Source: Aliidiomarina taiwanensis (GTDB lineage Bacteria; Pseudomonadota; Gammaproteobacteria; Enterobacterales; Alteromonadaceae). Taken from it: a DNA stretch of 64,000 nt. The translations under genes and the position numbers were made by a program. The notes beneath the pieces are model-generated. The model saw nothing but the letters and a program-made list of their open reading frames with translations. It made no database searches and was not told the DNA's origin. The stretch covers positions 62,001-126,000 of the forward strand of contig NZ_PIPQ01000004.1 of the NCBI RefSeq assembly GCF_003987015.1, in the 5' to 3' direction. Below, one piece after another: positions 26,635 through 36,185 of the stretch; position 1 is the first letter of the stretch, and each line of letters starts with the position of its first letter.

Positions 26635-27489
26635 ATGCGAGAAGATAATCAGAACGATGTAAATGTATCACCCGCAGCAACAAATACTAATACGAAGGTG
26701 ATCGTCGGTATTTGTGTGGTGGTTGCGATTGTGATTATTGGTTGGGCCGTTTTTTCTGGCGGTGAGCCAGAGCCTCAACCTGAGCCAATACCGGTTGCTG
26801 TGGAAGAAACACAGCCCCCAGTTGAAATGCCATTACCAGAAGAGCCTGCCATAGCAGAAGAAGTGCTGCCGGAGCTGGATATAGTGGAAGAGCCCGAGCC
26901 AGAAATGGTGGTTACACCTGCTTTACCGCAGCTTGCAAATAGCACCCCTGTGGTAATGACCGAACTGAACACACGGCGGGTGAATACCCGCGCCATTCAC
27001 AGCGACAACCTGGTGCGTGACTTTGTAGCTTTCGTCGACAACCTAGCAGTAGGCGAGATTGCGCGTGAAAGTGCGGTTATTAAAGGTCCTGAAGCTCGCT
27101 TTGCCGTGCAGGAAGTTGACGGTAACTTATACCTCGACCCACAAAGTTACGAGCGCTATAACCCTATAGTTGACTGGTTCGTGAATATGGATAACCAGGC
27201 ACTAATAACGGTGTTTGAAGAGTACGAGCCGTTATTTGACGAAGCCTTTGCTGAAATATCGCGCCCGGATGCAAGTTTTCGGGAGCGCTTACAACAAGCC
27301 GCCCAGGTACTGCTCGACACTCCGGCGCAAAGAGGCATGTTGGAACTGAAGCAAGAAAAGGTCATGTACACGTTTGCAGACGAGTCACTGGAGTCATTAC
27401 CCGCCGCGCAAAAACAAATGCTGCGCTTAGGTCCTGATAATATGGCACGCGTGAAACGCAAAATTAACTCGCTGTTACAAGCCTTATAA
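26635..27489 (+). CDS. DUF3014 domain protein, membrane anchored
   Basis: The 284-residue protein has a short cytoplasmic start, one transmembrane helix (residues 25-41), a Pro/Glu-rich linker of about 60 residues (repeated PEP, EEP and EPE units) and a globular C-terminal domain that I recognise as DUF3014 (NLVRDFVAFVDNLA, RYNPIVDWF, LLDTPAQRGMLELKQEKVMYTFAD). The linker probably spans part of the periplasm. Function is unknown. The next gene starts 11 bases on, so co-transcription is likely. Confidence 0.85.
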   Translation: MREDNQNDVNVSPAATNTNTKVIVGICVVVAIVIIGWAVFSGGEPEPQPEPIPVAVEETQPPVEMPLPEEPAIAEEVLPELDIVEEPEPEMVVTPALPQLANSTPVVMTELNTRRVNTRAIHSDNLVRDFVAFVDNLAVGEIARESAVIKGPEARFAVQEVDGNLYLDPQSYERYNPIVDWFVNMDNQALITVFEEYEPLFDEAFAEISRPDASFRERLQQAAQVLLDTPAQRGMLELKQEKVMYTFADESLESLPAAQKQMLRLGPDNMARVKRKINSLLQAL

Positions 27490-27500
27490 GTACTCAGACA

Positions 27501-28079
27501 ATGCACAGGTATAACAACTTCCCGATGCGCGGCAACAGTTTTAGCCGCGCTTTCGGACGCCTTGGTATGTGGTTACTTGGGGGCTGGAAAGTTGTTGGTC
27601 AAATGCCCGACATAAAGAAAGCGATTGTGCCTGTGGCACCCCATACCTCGAACTGGGACTTCTTTATTGGTGTATTTGCCATGTTAGCACTTGGTTTAAA
27701 ACTTTCGTTCTTAGGTAAAAAAGAAATATTTGTCTTCCCTGTGCGCAGGCTGTTGACCTGGCTAGGTGGAGTTCCTGTAAACCGAGCCAGTGCCCACGGT
27801 GTGGTTGCAGATATAGCCAAGCAATTTAATGAGCGAGAGCAGCTCATTCTAGCTTTGTCGCCGGAAGGGACGCGCAGTAAAGTGGAGCATTGGCGAACGG
27901 GGTTTTTGCATATGGCCCGAGCTGCCAAGGTACCTGTTGTGCCAGTCGCGCTCGACTTTGCAAAACGAGAAATACAGATTGGCCAGCCCATAGAAATTGA
28001 TGACGACATTGAGAAAGGGTTAAAAGAGGTACAAGCATTCACTCGCCAAGCACAGGCTAAATATCCGGAGAAAGCATGA
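27501..28079 (+). CDS. PlsC-like acyltransferase family protein
   Basis: The 192-residue protein carries the acyltransferase motif I HX4D as HTSNWD, motif II region FVFPVRRLLTWLGGVPVNR and motif III SPEGTR, followed by VPVVPVALDF. This is the glycerolipid acyltransferase fold, in the short subgroup often annotated as 1-acyl-glycerol-3-phosphate acyltransferase; the acyl donor and acceptor are not defined. The start could be the ATG at 27525 (residue 9); neither has a good ribosome site. Its stop overlaps the next gene's start (ATGA). Confidence 0.85.
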   Translation: MHRYNNFPMRGNSFSRAFGRLGMWLLGGWKVVGQMPDIKKAIVPVAPHTSNWDFFIGVFAMLALGLKLSFLGKKEIFVFPVRRLLTWLGGVPVNRASAHGVVADIAKQFNEREQLILALSPEGTRSKVEHWRTGFLHMARAAKVPVVPVALDFAKREIQIGQPIEIDDDIEKGLKEVQAFTRQAQAKYPEKA

Positions 28080-28714
28080 ACCCGCACTTCACTTTTCGCA
28101 TTGTTCTGTTGTGTGCCTTGCTGCTCGTTGCTAGCCCTGTATTCGCTGGTTTCGACGAAGCACTTAGTGGTACGCCAAAAGCCTGGCAGCAAGGGCAGTG
28201 GCAAATAACTCCTCTGCAAACGAGTGATGATCGTTTATACTATAGGGCTCATCAAGGCTCGGCCGATTATTTGTATCATGTGCTTGGTTGGTCGTGGCCC
28301 ACCAAGAAAATATCCCCTGAGGTCAATGCAGACATGGTGCGACATCATGTGGCACAGCATGAACGCAAAGCTGCCTTTACCTATGTGGTTCGGCATACGG
28401 GCGAAGAAGGTATTTTAGGTGCTATCTATCTAACGCCAGTGAATATGGAGCGCCGACACGTTCCGAACTTCAATCCGAATGAGTTTTCTGCAGAAGTGAC
28501 CTTCTGGTTTACTCAAGGAGCTGAGTCGGCAGATGACAGTGAACGCCTACTGCAGGAGTTGATCATGTGGCTCACAGAAGAATGGCCCCAAGCCAAGGTA
28601 TTAATGCCAGTACATAGCGACTACACCTTCGTGCATGAGCAAATGTTGGCATTAGAGCATGAGCCATTTACCGAAGACGCAGAGACCGGCGACCTGCTTT
28701 ACCGCTTGCCCTGA
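28076..28714 (+). CDS. Exported protein with GNAT-like fold, function unknown
   Basis: The 212-residue product has a clear signal peptide (residues 1-24, predicted cleavage after VFA). The mature part reads like a GNAT-fold protein: AAFTYVVRHTG then ILGAIYLTPV (residues 99-122), AEVTFWFTQG (139-148) and a helix ending MWLTEEWPQAKVLMPV (164-179), as in cytoplasmic acetyltransferases of the GCVYIYP type. The pyrophosphate-binding loop is not obvious. Acetyl-CoA is not expected in the periplasm, so this is either a repurposed fold or a false resemblance. It overlaps the upstream acyltransferase gene by four bases. Confidence 0.7.
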   Translation: MNPHFTFRIVLLCALLLVASPVFAGFDEALSGTPKAWQQGQWQITPLQTSDDRLYYRAHQGSADYLYHVLGWSWPTKKISPEVNADMVRHHVAQHERKAAFTYVVRHTGEEGILGAIYLTPVNMERRHVPNFNPNEFSAEVTFWFTQGAESADDSERLLQELIMWLTEEWPQAKVLMPVHSDYTFVHEQMLALEHEPFTEDAETGDLLYRLP

Positions 28715-28776
28715 AAATGTGGTATTCTGCGCGGCAATTAATCAGGTGTTCAAATTAAGCGAATATAGGAAACATT

Positions 28777-29241
28777 ATGAAGGTTATCGAAGCAGGTGTT
28801 GCTGCACCAGGAAAAAAAGTTGCTATTGCGGTGTCACGTTTTAATAGCTTTATTGTTGACAAGTTACTAGAAGGCGCTGTCGATGCGCTAGAGCGCTTTG
28901 GGCAAGTGTCAAAAAGCGATATCACAGTGGTGCGTGTACCGGGTGCGTATGAACTGCCGTTGACCGCAAAGAAGCTGGCTGAGTCGGGTAAGTACGACGC
29001 AGTGATAGCTGTGGGTGCTGTTATTCGTGGTGGTACCCCACACTTTGACTATGTAGCAGGGCAAGCAAATACAGGATTAGCGCAAGTTGCTATGGACACA
29101 GGTGTACCTGTGGCCTTTGGTGTTATCACCACAGACACGGACGAGCAAGCCATAGATAGAGCGGGTGTAAAGCATGGCAACAAAGGTGCCGAAGCCGCAT
29201 TAAGCGCACTAGAAATGATCAATGTATTAGAGCAAATTTGA
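28777..29241 (+). CDS. ribH: 6,7-dimethyl-8-ribityllumazine synthase
   Basis: The 154-residue enzyme condenses 5-amino-6-ribitylaminouracil with dihydroxybutanone phosphate in riboflavin synthesis and forms 60-subunit or pentameric shells. Key segments are [46 protein letters not shown] with the catalytic His, and [12 protein letters not shown]. It heads the ribH-nusB-thiL-pgpA run, an order conserved in gammaproteobacteria. No FMN riboswitch is visible in the 62-base gap upstream. Confidence 0.97.
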   Translation: MKVIEAGVAAPGKKVAIAVSRFNSFIVDKLLEGAVDALERFGQVSKSDITVVRVPGAYELPLTAKKLAESGKYDAVIAVGAVIRGGTPHFDYVAGQANTGLAQVAMDTGVPVAFGVITTDTDEQAIDRAGVKHGNKGAEAALSALEMINVLEQI

Positions 29242-29251
29242 GGAGCATTGG

Positions 29252-29671
29252 GTGAAACCAGCAGCACGACGTAAGGCCCGCCGCATGGCGATACAGGCAA
29301 TTTATTCTTGGCAGCTTTCAGATAACGCCGTAAGCGATATTGAAGCCGAGTTTTTGGCAGAAAACGACATGACGAAAGTTGATGTAGCTTATTTCCAAGA
29401 CTTGCTTCGCGGTGTTGCTGCGTCTGTTTCGACGCTAGACAGTATTCTAGCACCTTTTTCAGCCCGTCCGTTTGCAGAGCTTGACCAAATTGAACGCGCT
29501 GTATTGAGAGTGTCTGCGTATGAGTTACGCTCGCGTTTAGATGTACCTTATAAGGTCATCATGAACGAGGCCATTGAATTAGCGAAAGCGTTCGGAGCCG
29601 ACGACAGCCATCGCTTTGTCAACGGAGTATTGGATAAAGCGGTCGATAGCTTGCGAGCTGCACGGCAGTAA
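29252..29671 (+). CDS. nusB: Transcription antitermination factor NusB
   Basis: The 139-residue helical protein binds boxA RNA with NusE (S10) and supports rRNA antitermination. Family marks are [17 protein letters not shown] and the C-terminal [31 protein letters not shown] region with RFVNGVLDK. The start is GTG at 29252 with GAGGAG upstream. It lies 10 bases after ribH. Confidence 0.97.
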   Translation: MKPAARRKARRMAIQAIYSWQLSDNAVSDIEAEFLAENDMTKVDVAYFQDLLRGVAASVSTLDSILAPFSARPFAELDQIERAVLRVSAYELRSRLDVPYKVIMNEAIELAKAFGADDSHRFVNGVLDKAVDSLRAARQ

Positions 29672-29672
29672 T

Positions 29673-30665
29673 ATGCACACCTACAGCAAAGAGTTCGCGC
29701 TGATAGCTAAGTACTTTCAGCGCGAAGTGGCAGGAACAGACACACGAAGCAAAAACAACATAGTGCTTGGCATCGGTGACGACGCAGCCATTGTGGACCC
29801 ACCTGAAGACGCGTCAATTGCCATTACCACCGACACCATGGTGTACGGCACTCATTTTGACGACCTTGTCCCAGCAGACGCCGTTGGACATAAATTAGTT
29901 GCCATGAATTTAAGTGACCTAGCCGCTATGGGCGCCGAGCCGACGTGGTTGTCTTTGGCTGTTACTTGCCCGGATATTGACGAAGCTTGGATGAGTGAGT
30001 TTTCGCGCGGGTTTTTTGAGTTAAGCGACTACTATAACTGTTCTTTAATTGGCGGTGATGTCACACGTGGCCCCTTGTCGTTTACGGTTACCGCTCAAGG
30101 AATAGTGCCCCGTGGCAAAGAAATGCGCCGACGAGGTGCTCGCCCAGGCGATCGCATTTACGTTAGCGGTACCTTAGGCGACGCAGCCGCGGCACTAGCA
30201 GGGCAGCAACAAACCCTGCCTGTGTGCGAAACACAGCAAGCACAACTGAATAAAGCGTTATTTTACCCGCGACCACAGGTGGGCTTAGGGCAGGCTCTTC
30301 GCGCCGTTGCTACCAGTGCCATTGACTTGTCAGACGGCCTGGCTAAAGACCTCCTGCATGTTCTGCAGTCGTCCAACTTAGGTGCCCGCGTTGACGCTGG
30401 GGCCTTACCTGCTTCTAAAATCTTGGAAATGGTGTTACCTGACCCGAGCCAGCGAGCTCAGTTGCAGTTAACCGGTGGTGAAGACTATCAGCTATGTTTT
30501 ACTGTGCCTGAAAGTCGACGCGGTAGCTTAGAAACCATCGCACATCAATTAGGTCTTGATATCACCTGTGTGGGGGTGATCGAAGGCGAACCTGGCTTAC
30601 GCATTGAGTTGAATAATCAGCCTTTTTCGCTGAAAACAGCAGGCTTTCTACACTTTAAGGATTAG
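29673..30665 (+). CDS. thiL: Thiamine-monophosphate kinase ThiL
   Basis: The 330-residue enzyme phosphorylates thiamine monophosphate to thiamine pyrophosphate. Visible segments are LGIGDDAAIV (metal and ATP site), ITTDTMVYGTHF, GHKLVAMNLSDLAAMGAEP, SLIGGDVTRGP and SAIDLSDGLAKDL, then TGGEDYQLCF. The frame is open from 29616, but the ATG at 29673, one base after the nusB stop, gives the standard N-terminus. It is followed two bases later by pgpA. Confidence 0.96.
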   Translation: MHTYSKEFALIAKYFQREVAGTDTRSKNNIVLGIGDDAAIVDPPEDASIAITTDTMVYGTHFDDLVPADAVGHKLVAMNLSDLAAMGAEPTWLSLAVTCPDIDEAWMSEFSRGFFELSDYYNCSLIGGDVTRGPLSFTVTAQGIVPRGKEMRRRGARPGDRIYVSGTLGDAAAALAGQQQTLPVCETQQAQLNKALFYPRPQVGLGQALRAVATSAIDLSDGLAKDLLHVLQSSNLGARVDAGALPASKILEMVLPDPSQRAQLQLTGGEDYQLCFTVPESRRGSLETIAHQLGLDITCVGVIEGEPGLRIELNNQPFSLKTAGFLHFKD

Positions 30666-30667
30666 CC

Positions 30668-31153
30668 ATGAAACGTTCTGAGTTATTGAAAAACCCTATT
30701 CACTTACTTTCGTTTGGCTTTGGTACAGGGTTAGCGCCAAAAGCACCTGGCACTTTTGGGACTTTGGTTGGAATACCTGCCGTACTTCTGTTTGCCCCGC
30801 TTGGGTTGAATGAGTACTTAGGCGTTATTGCTGCTTTTTTCCTGTTGGGCATTTTCCTGTGCGGAGAAACGGGCAAGGTACTGAAGAAACATGATGACCC
30901 AGCAATTGTCTGGGACGAAATTGTCGGCTATATGATCGCACTGTTCGCCATACCATTGACGTGGCAAACGATGCTACTCGCTTTTGTGCTGTTTCGCTTC
31001 TTCGATATTCGCAAGCCATGGCCTATACGTTGGCTCGATAAGAAGGTTTCTGGAGGTTTAGGCGTGATGCTCGATGATGTGTTGGCGGGCTTATTTACCT
31101 TGGTAATTTTGCATGCACTTATGGGTGCCGGCATGTTACCAGGCACCCTATAA
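30668..31153 (+). CDS. pgpA: Phosphatidylglycerophosphatase A
   Basis: The 161-residue membrane protein dephosphorylates phosphatidylglycerophosphate to phosphatidylglycerol. It shows the PgpA start FGTGLAPKAPGTFGTLVGIP, the DDPAIVWDEIVGYMIAL segment and RFFDIRKPWPIRWLDKKVSGGLGVMLDDVLAG with its acidic residues. It ends the ribH-nusB-thiL-pgpA operon and is convergent with dxs, eight bases away. Confidence 0.96.
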   Translation: MKRSELLKNPIHLLSFGFGTGLAPKAPGTFGTLVGIPAVLLFAPLGLNEYLGVIAAFFLLGIFLCGETGKVLKKHDDPAIVWDEIVGYMIALFAIPLTWQTMLLAFVLFRFFDIRKPWPIRWLDKKVSGGLGVMLDDVLAGLFTLVILHALMGAGMLPGTL

Positions 31154-31161
31154 GCAACTTG

Positions 31162-33027
31162 TTAAAGCTGCGCAAGGCGTTGCTGAATTCGTTTCAACAT
31201 GCTTTGCGCGTCCAAGCCTAGCTCTTCTCGTATCTCACCCTGAGTACCGTGACGAATAAATTTGTCCGGTAAACCTATTAGCAGTGCTGGTGTCGACAGC
31301 CCTTCCGACTGCATAAACTCAAGCACGGCGCTACCAGCACCGCCTGCAATAGCATTTTCTTCTACCGTAACCAGTAGCTCATGAGACCCTGCAAGTTCAC
31401 GGACAATGGCTTCGTCTAATGGTTTTACAAAGCGCATATCAATAAGTGTTGCGTCTAGCTCTTCCGCTACTTTTTTGGTTTCAGCTAACAAGGTTCCGAA
31501 GCAGAGAATAGCCACCTTTTTGCCTTCGCGAATCGTACGCGACTGACCGAGTGGCAACACTTCCAGCTCAGTGTATTCAAGACCAAGAGCATTCCCACGA
31601 GGGTAGCGAACCGCGGCCGGCACTCGGGCTTCAAAGCCTGTATGCAACATAAGGCGGCATTCGTTTTCGTCACTTGGGGTCATAATGACTAAGTTTGGCA
31701 CGCAGCGAAGGTAGCTAATGTCATAAGCGCCTTGGTGGGTTGCACCGTCAGCACCCACAATACCAGCCCGGTCAATAGCAAACAGGACGGGCAAATTCTG
31801 CAGGGCGACATCGTGAATGACTTGGTCATACGCACGCTGTAAAAATGAGGAGTAAATAGCGACTACGGGTCGCTGTCCAGCAATGGCTAAGCCAGCGGCA
31901 AAGGTTACGGCGTGTTGTTCAGCAATCGCAACATCGTAGTATTGATCGGGATACTGCTGAGCAAATTGCACCATACCTGAGCCTTCGCGCATAGCGGGGG
32001 TAATGCCTGCTAGCTTGGGCTCTTGGGCGGCGGTTTCACACAACCACTCGCCAAAAATAGCCGAATAGCTGGGCGTGCTGGACGCTTGGCTTGGAAGGCT
32101 GTGCTTGGCTGGGTCAAACTGAGGCACACCGTGGTAACCGATCGGGTCTTTTTCTGCGGGAGCGTAGCCCTTGCCTTTTTGTGTCATAACATGCAAGAAC
32201 TGCGGCCCAGGCAAGTTACGCATATTCGACAAGGTTTCAACCAAGCCTTCGACATCATGACCGTCAATGGGGCCAATGTAGTTAAAACCAAGCTCTTCAA
32301 AAATGGTGCCTGGCGTCACTAAGCCTTTCACGTGCTCCTCTGCACGGCTTGCCAAGCGGCGCATGTGTGGTAAGTCTTTTAACAGTTGTTTACCACCTTC
32401 CCGCAGAGAGGTATAAGGTTTACTTGCCAGAATTTTAGCAAAATGGCTATTTAAGGCGCCTACGTTTTCTGAAATAGACATTTCATTGTCATTTAAAATG
32501 ACCAGCATGTTAGGGCTAATATCCCCAGCATGGTTCAAGGCCTCAAACGCCATACCGGCTGTCATGGCGCCGTCGCCTATAACGGCAACAACTTTTCTAT
32601 TCTGCGCTTCTTTTTGTGCGGCCACGGCCATCCCTAAAGCGGCACTTATAGAAGTACTTGAGTGGCCAACGCTCAGTACGTCATACTCACTTTCTTCACG
32701 CCAAGGAAAAGGGTGTAAGCCGTCTTTCTGGCGGATGGTATGCAGTTGATCGCGACGGCCTGTTAATATTTTATGGGGATAGGCTTGATGGCCCACATCC
32801 CAAACAAGCTGATCAAAAGGGGTTTGAAACACATAATGCAAAGCGACGGTTAGCTCAACAGAGCCTAAACCACTGGCCAAATGGCCACTGCTACGGCTGA
32901 CCGACCCAAGTAAAAACTGGCGTAACTCGCCACTTACTTGTTGCAGCTGAGGCTTTGAAAGACGGCGCAGATCAGCAGGGCTTTCGATACTGCTGAGAAG
33001 CGGGTACTGTCCAGAAATATTGGGCAT
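31162..33027 (-). CDS. dxs: 1-deoxy-D-xylulose-5-phosphate synthase
   Basis: The 621-residue thiamine-diphosphate enzyme joins pyruvate and glyceraldehyde 3-phosphate to start the MEP isoprenoid pathway. Key regions are [33 protein letters not shown] (ThDP motif, ending in NDN), [22 protein letters not shown] with the catalytic Glu, and [13 protein letters not shown]. It is the last gene of xseB-ispA-dxs, four bases after ispA. Confidence 0.98.
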   Translation of the reverse strand: MPNISGQYPLLSSIESPADLRRLSKPQLQQVSGELRQFLLGSVSRSSGHLASGLGSVELTVALHYVFQTPFDQLVWDVGHQAYPHKILTGRRDQLHTIRQKDGLHPFPWREESEYDVLSVGHSSTSISAALGMAVAAQKEAQNRKVVAVIGDGAMTAGMAFEALNHAGDISPNMLVILNDNEMSISENVGALNSHFAKILASKPYTSLREGGKQLLKDLPHMRRLASRAEEHVKGLVTPGTIFEELGFNYIGPIDGHDVEGLVETLSNMRNLPGPQFLHVMTQKGKGYAPAEKDPIGYHGVPQFDPAKHSLPSQASSTPSYSAIFGEWLCETAAQEPKLAGITPAMREGSGMVQFAQQYPDQYYDVAIAEQHAVTFAAGLAIAGQRPVVAIYSSFLQRAYDQVIHDVALQNLPVLFAIDRAGIVGADGATHQGAYDISYLRCVPNLVIMTPSDENECRLMLHTGFEARVPAAVRYPRGNALGLEYTELEVLPLGQSRTIREGKKVAILCFGTLLAETKKVAEELDATLIDMRFVKPLDEAIVRELAGSHELLVTVEENAIAGGAGSAVLEFMQSEGLSTPALLIGLPDKFIRHGTQGEIREELGLDAQSMLKRIQQRLAQL

Positions 33028-33031
33028 AATG

Positions 33032-33934
33032 CTAGCGATCCCGTGTCACTAAATATTCGGTGAATTCAGAAAGTAACTGCGTATTGTACGGTATTCCCGA
33101 TAAGGCGTGTACTGCTTTATCGAATAATTGATTGCGTTTAGCAATCGCACCCTCCAAGCCTAATAAGGCGGGGTAAGTGGCCTTATGATTGGTGATATCA
33201 GACCCTTGTGTTTTGCCAAGGGTTTCGGTGTCACTGATTTGGTCTAAAATGTCGTCTTGCACTTGAAAAGCGAGACCAATAGCGTCCGACCACTGCTGCA
33301 GTTTAGCATAATCTTCTGCGCTTATCTGCGGTGCACAGTGAGCTCCTAGTAACACAGCTGCTTTCATTAAAGCCCCGGTTTTTAGCTGGTGTACATGCTC
33401 TAGGGCGGTCAGGTCTAACGCTTGACCAGTGGCCTCAATGTCTAATGCTTGGCCACCACACATACCAATAAGCCCAGAGGCAGTGGCTAACTCCCGCACC
33501 ATATTTAACTGTTGTTGGGGACTAACGTTTTTATAGGCGTGTGTTGTAAGGACCTGAAAGGCTTCTGCCTGGAGTGCATCTCCCGCTAGTATGGCCGTTG
33601 CGTGGTCATACTTAATGTGGCAGGTGGGCTTTCCCCTACGTAACGTGTCGTTGTCCATAGCGGGTAAGTCATCGTGCACAAGCGAATAAGAATGAATGCA
33701 TTCAATGGCCAAGGCAGGTGCGTCAAGGTCAGCTAAGTCAGCGCCAAGCATGGCACCTGTTGCATACACAAGAAAAGGGCGTACACGCTTACCACCGTTT
33801 AACATACTATAGGCCATAGCACTAGCTAACTTGTGAGAAGCCTCTTCCTTTGAGCGTGCTTTAAGCGTCTCAAAGTGGCGAGTAGAAAATTGCTCATGGC
33901 GCTTTTGAAGCTCGGCAAATTGCGAGTTGAACAT
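33032..33934 (-). CDS. ispA: Farnesyl diphosphate synthase (geranyltranstransferase)
   Basis: The 300-residue prenyltransferase makes farnesyl diphosphate from IPP and DMAPP. Both aspartate motifs are present: [19 protein letters not shown] (first) and QVQDDILD (second), along with the [11 protein letters not shown] start. The gene sits 9 bases after xseB and 4 before dxs, the usual arrangement. Confidence 0.97.
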   Translation of the reverse strand: MFNSQFAELQKRHEQFSTRHFETLKARSKEEASHKLASAMAYSMLNGGKRVRPFLVYATGAMLGADLADLDAPALAIECIHSYSLVHDDLPAMDNDTLRRGKPTCHIKYDHATAILAGDALQAEAFQVLTTHAYKNVSPQQQLNMVRELATASGLIGMCGGQALDIEATGQALDLTALEHVHQLKTGALMKAAVLLGAHCAPQISAEDYAKLQQWSDAIGLAFQVQDDILDQISDTETLGKTQGSDITNHKATYPALLGLEGAIAKRNQLFDKAVHALSGIPYNTQLLSEFTEYLVTRDR

Positions 33935-33943
33935 AAATACAAC

Positions 33944-34231
33944 CTAAAACGGAGAGTCTGAAGGGGAATGCGAACTTGCCCCAGGGGCATCGGATGCTTC
34001 TGAAAGTTCGGTCAATTGTTCTTGACCGCCTTGTGCAATCAGCATTTGCACTTTTTGTTCAGCAGCTTGCAGTTTTTCTTGGCTAATGCGTGACAATTTT
34101 ACCGCATGCTCGAACTGCTTAAGAGCTTCGTCCAATGGTAACTCGCCTTGCTCAAGGGCAATAATAATTTTTTCTAGCTCGCTTATCGCTTGCTCAAAGG
34201 ACTGATTTGAGGTTTCTGTAGTGTCCGACAT
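33944..34231 (-). CDS. xseB: Exodeoxyribonuclease VII small subunit
   Basis: The 95-residue helical protein has the XseB core SFEQAISELEKIIIALEQGELPLDEALKQFEHAV. It joins XseA to form exonuclease VII, which degrades single-stranded DNA. First gene of the xseB-ispA-dxs operon; xseA is not in the window. The 190 bases upstream are shared with the divergent pomA. Confidence 0.95.
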   Translation of the reverse strand: MSDTTETSNQSFEQAISELEKIIIALEQGELPLDEALKQFEHAVKLSRISQEKLQAAEQKVQMLIAQGGQEQLTELSEASDAPGASSHSPSDSPF

Positions 34232-34421
34232 ATCCTCGTCTCCTTGGTTCTAAATCAATATTCAGTGTGAAATTTCAGGTATGCTTGCACATTGTACCGT
34301 AAAGAATCATTGAACAGGGCCGATAAACAAGCTGTAATAACAGAAAAAGTAGTTGTGCACATAACTCTTAGCATAAAAGTACCATACTAACGCACGGCTC
34401 GGCAGAGGTGAGGAGAAAATA

Positions 34422-35183
34422 GTGGATATAGCAACAATTGTAGGCGTGCTTGGTGCCATTGCGTTCATCGTCATGGCTATGGTGATGAATGGCGAGCTAG
34501 GCTTATATATTAATATTCCGTCTATTTTAATTGTTTTCGGGGGAACTATTTTTGTTGCTCTTGCCAACTACACATTAAGTCAGTTTTTAGGTGCCGGGAA
34601 AGTGGTTGTAAAGGCGTTTAGCTTTAAAACAGACGCCCCGCTCGACCTAATAGATAAAGCCGTAGAAATGGCAGACGCTGCCCGTAAAGGTGGATTTTTA
34701 GCCCTTGAAGAGACAGAAATAGACAACCGCTTCTTCCGTAAGGGTATTGATATGCTGGTCGACGGACATGACGCAGAAGTTGTGCGTCAAACCCTGCAGA
34801 AAGATATTGACCTCACCTACCAACGCCACGACCAAGGCGTTGGTATTTTTCAAGCCATGGCTGACACGGCACCCGCAATGGGAATGATAGGTACCTTAAT
34901 TGGGCTTGTGGCCATGTTGGCCAATATGGATGACCCGAAGGCGATAGGTCCTGCTATGGCTGTTGCGCTTCTAACAACCCTCTACGGTGCATTTTTGGCC
35001 AACGTTATTTGCTTACCTATTGCGGCTAAACTGAAGCTAAGAATGGAAGAAGAAAAGCTGAATCAAGAGCTTATTTTAGACGGTATTTTAGGAATTCAAG
35101 ACGGTCAGAACCCGCGCATTATTGAAGATCTGCTGAAAAACTACCTTGCTGAGTCGAAACGTGTTACCGACGAAGAAGAGTAG
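34422..35183 (+). CDS. pomA: Flagellar motor stator PomA (sodium type)
   Basis: The 253-residue protein has four transmembrane helices and the MotA/PomA marks: GTIFVALANYTL, the long cytoplasmic loop with charged rotor-contact residues, and TAPAMGMIGTLIGLVAMLANMDDPKAIGPAMAVALLTTLYG. With PomB it forms the Na+-driven stator unit of the polar flagellum. It starts at GTG 34422 with GAGGAG seven bases before. Similarity to Vibrio PomA rather than E. coli MotA favours sodium coupling. Confidence 0.94.
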   Translation: MDIATIVGVLGAIAFIVMAMVMNGELGLYINIPSILIVFGGTIFVALANYTLSQFLGAGKVVVKAFSFKTDAPLDLIDKAVEMADAARKGGFLALEETEIDNRFFRKGIDMLVDGHDAEVVRQTLQKDIDLTYQRHDQGVGIFQAMADTAPAMGMIGTLIGLVAMLANMDDPKAIGPAMAVALLTTLYGAFLANVICLPIAAKLKLRMEEEKLNQELILDGILGIQDGQNPRIIEDLLKNYLAESKRVTDEEE

Positions 35184-35197
35184 AAGGAGCAAAAAGC

Positions 35198-36133
35198 ATG
35201 GCAGCATTACCGGCAATTGAAAAAAAGTGTCCTAAGTGCCCACCCAAGGGGTTGGCTCCTTGGATGGCGACTTTTGCAGACCTCATGGCTCTGCTGATGT
35301 GCTTTTTCGTGCTGTTACTTGCCTTTTCAGAAATGGATGTGCTGCGTTTCAAGCAAATAGCCGGCTCGATGAAGTTTGCTTTTGGGGTGCAGAATAAAAT
35401 AGAAGTGACCGATATCCCTCGTGGTACCAGTGTTGTGGCCCTCGAATTCCGTCCGGGCAGACCAGACCCAACGCCGATTGAAACCATTCAACAACAAACC
35501 ATTGATATGACACAGCAGTCGCTGCAGTTCCAGGACGGTGAAGACAATGCCCAAGGGGGAACTGCCTTTGAAGAAGGTGGCGATGCAACCCTAGATGAAA
35601 CAACCGGTGGGGACACACAGCAAGTGTCCGAGCAGCAAAACAACCAAGAGCTGCTAGAGCTCATGATGCGCTTAGAAAACGAGCTTGCTGAAGAGCTTGA
35701 CCAAGGCGCCATTGAGCTTGAACAACTCGGGCAACAAATTCTCATTCGGGTGAATGAGCAAGGAACCTTCCCGCAAGGCTCTGCTTTTTTACAGCCTCAG
35801 TTTAAGCCAGTTATTCGCAAAATCGCAGAAGTAATAGGTGATATTCCGGGAGAAGTTACCATATCAGGGCACACGGACAATCAAGTTATCCGCTCTGAAA
35901 TGCACAGCTCAAACTGGGACCTTTCCAGCAAGCGCGCCGTCAGTGTTGCTGAAGAAATGGCTCGTTCAGGAGCTTTTAATACCAATCGTATGACCATTAT
36001 GGGCTATGCGGACACGCGCCCCTTGGTTCCAAACAACTCTCCAGACAATCGCCGCCGTAATCGACGTGTTGAAATTGCTATTATGCAAGGGAAGGCGCGT
36101 GAAAGTGCGCCAATTTCAACCAGCAACGAGTAG
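35198..36133 (+). CDS. pomB: Flagellar motor stator PomB (OmpA-like C-terminus)
   Basis: The 311-residue partner of PomA has one transmembrane helix holding the ion-binding Asp28 in PWMATFADLMALLMCFFVL, a flexible plug and linker rich in Gln/Glu, and an OmpA-like peptidoglycan-binding domain (ISGHTDNQ, SSKRAVSVAEEM, GYADTRPL, NRRVEI). The short CPKCPP near the N-terminus is typical of PomB. The gene lies 14 bases after pomA. Confidence 0.94.
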   Translation: MAALPAIEKKCPKCPPKGLAPWMATFADLMALLMCFFVLLLAFSEMDVLRFKQIAGSMKFAFGVQNKIEVTDIPRGTSVVALEFRPGRPDPTPIETIQQQTIDMTQQSLQFQDGEDNAQGGTAFEEGGDATLDETTGGDTQQVSEQQNNQELLELMMRLENELAEELDQGAIELEQLGQQILIRVNEQGTFPQGSAFLQPQFKPVIRKIAEVIGDIPGEVTISGHTDNQVIRSEMHSSNWDLSSKRAVSVAEEMARSGAFNTNRMTIMGYADTRPLVPNNSPDNRRRNRRVEIAIMQGKARESAPISTSNE

Positions 36134-36153
36134 AGCTAGCCTAGTATTTACGC

Positions 36154-36181
36154 TATAATCTACCCTTTTCAGCTAGGGTAG
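36154..36181 (+). promoter_or_regulatory. thiI promoter -10 box with hairpin over the ribosome site
   Basis: TATAAT at 36154-36159 is followed at once by CTACCC (36160-36165), which is complementary to GGGTAG (36176-36181), five bases before the thiI ATG. The only Shine-Dalgarno-like bases are in the second arm, so the hairpin could limit translation. The -35 match is weak. Confidence 0.4.
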
Positions 36182-36185
36182 TATC

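Noticed and set aside
27599-28219. 206-residue antisense frame across the acyltransferase gene
   Set aside because: No ribosome site, and the plus-strand genes have clear motifs and ATGA coupling.
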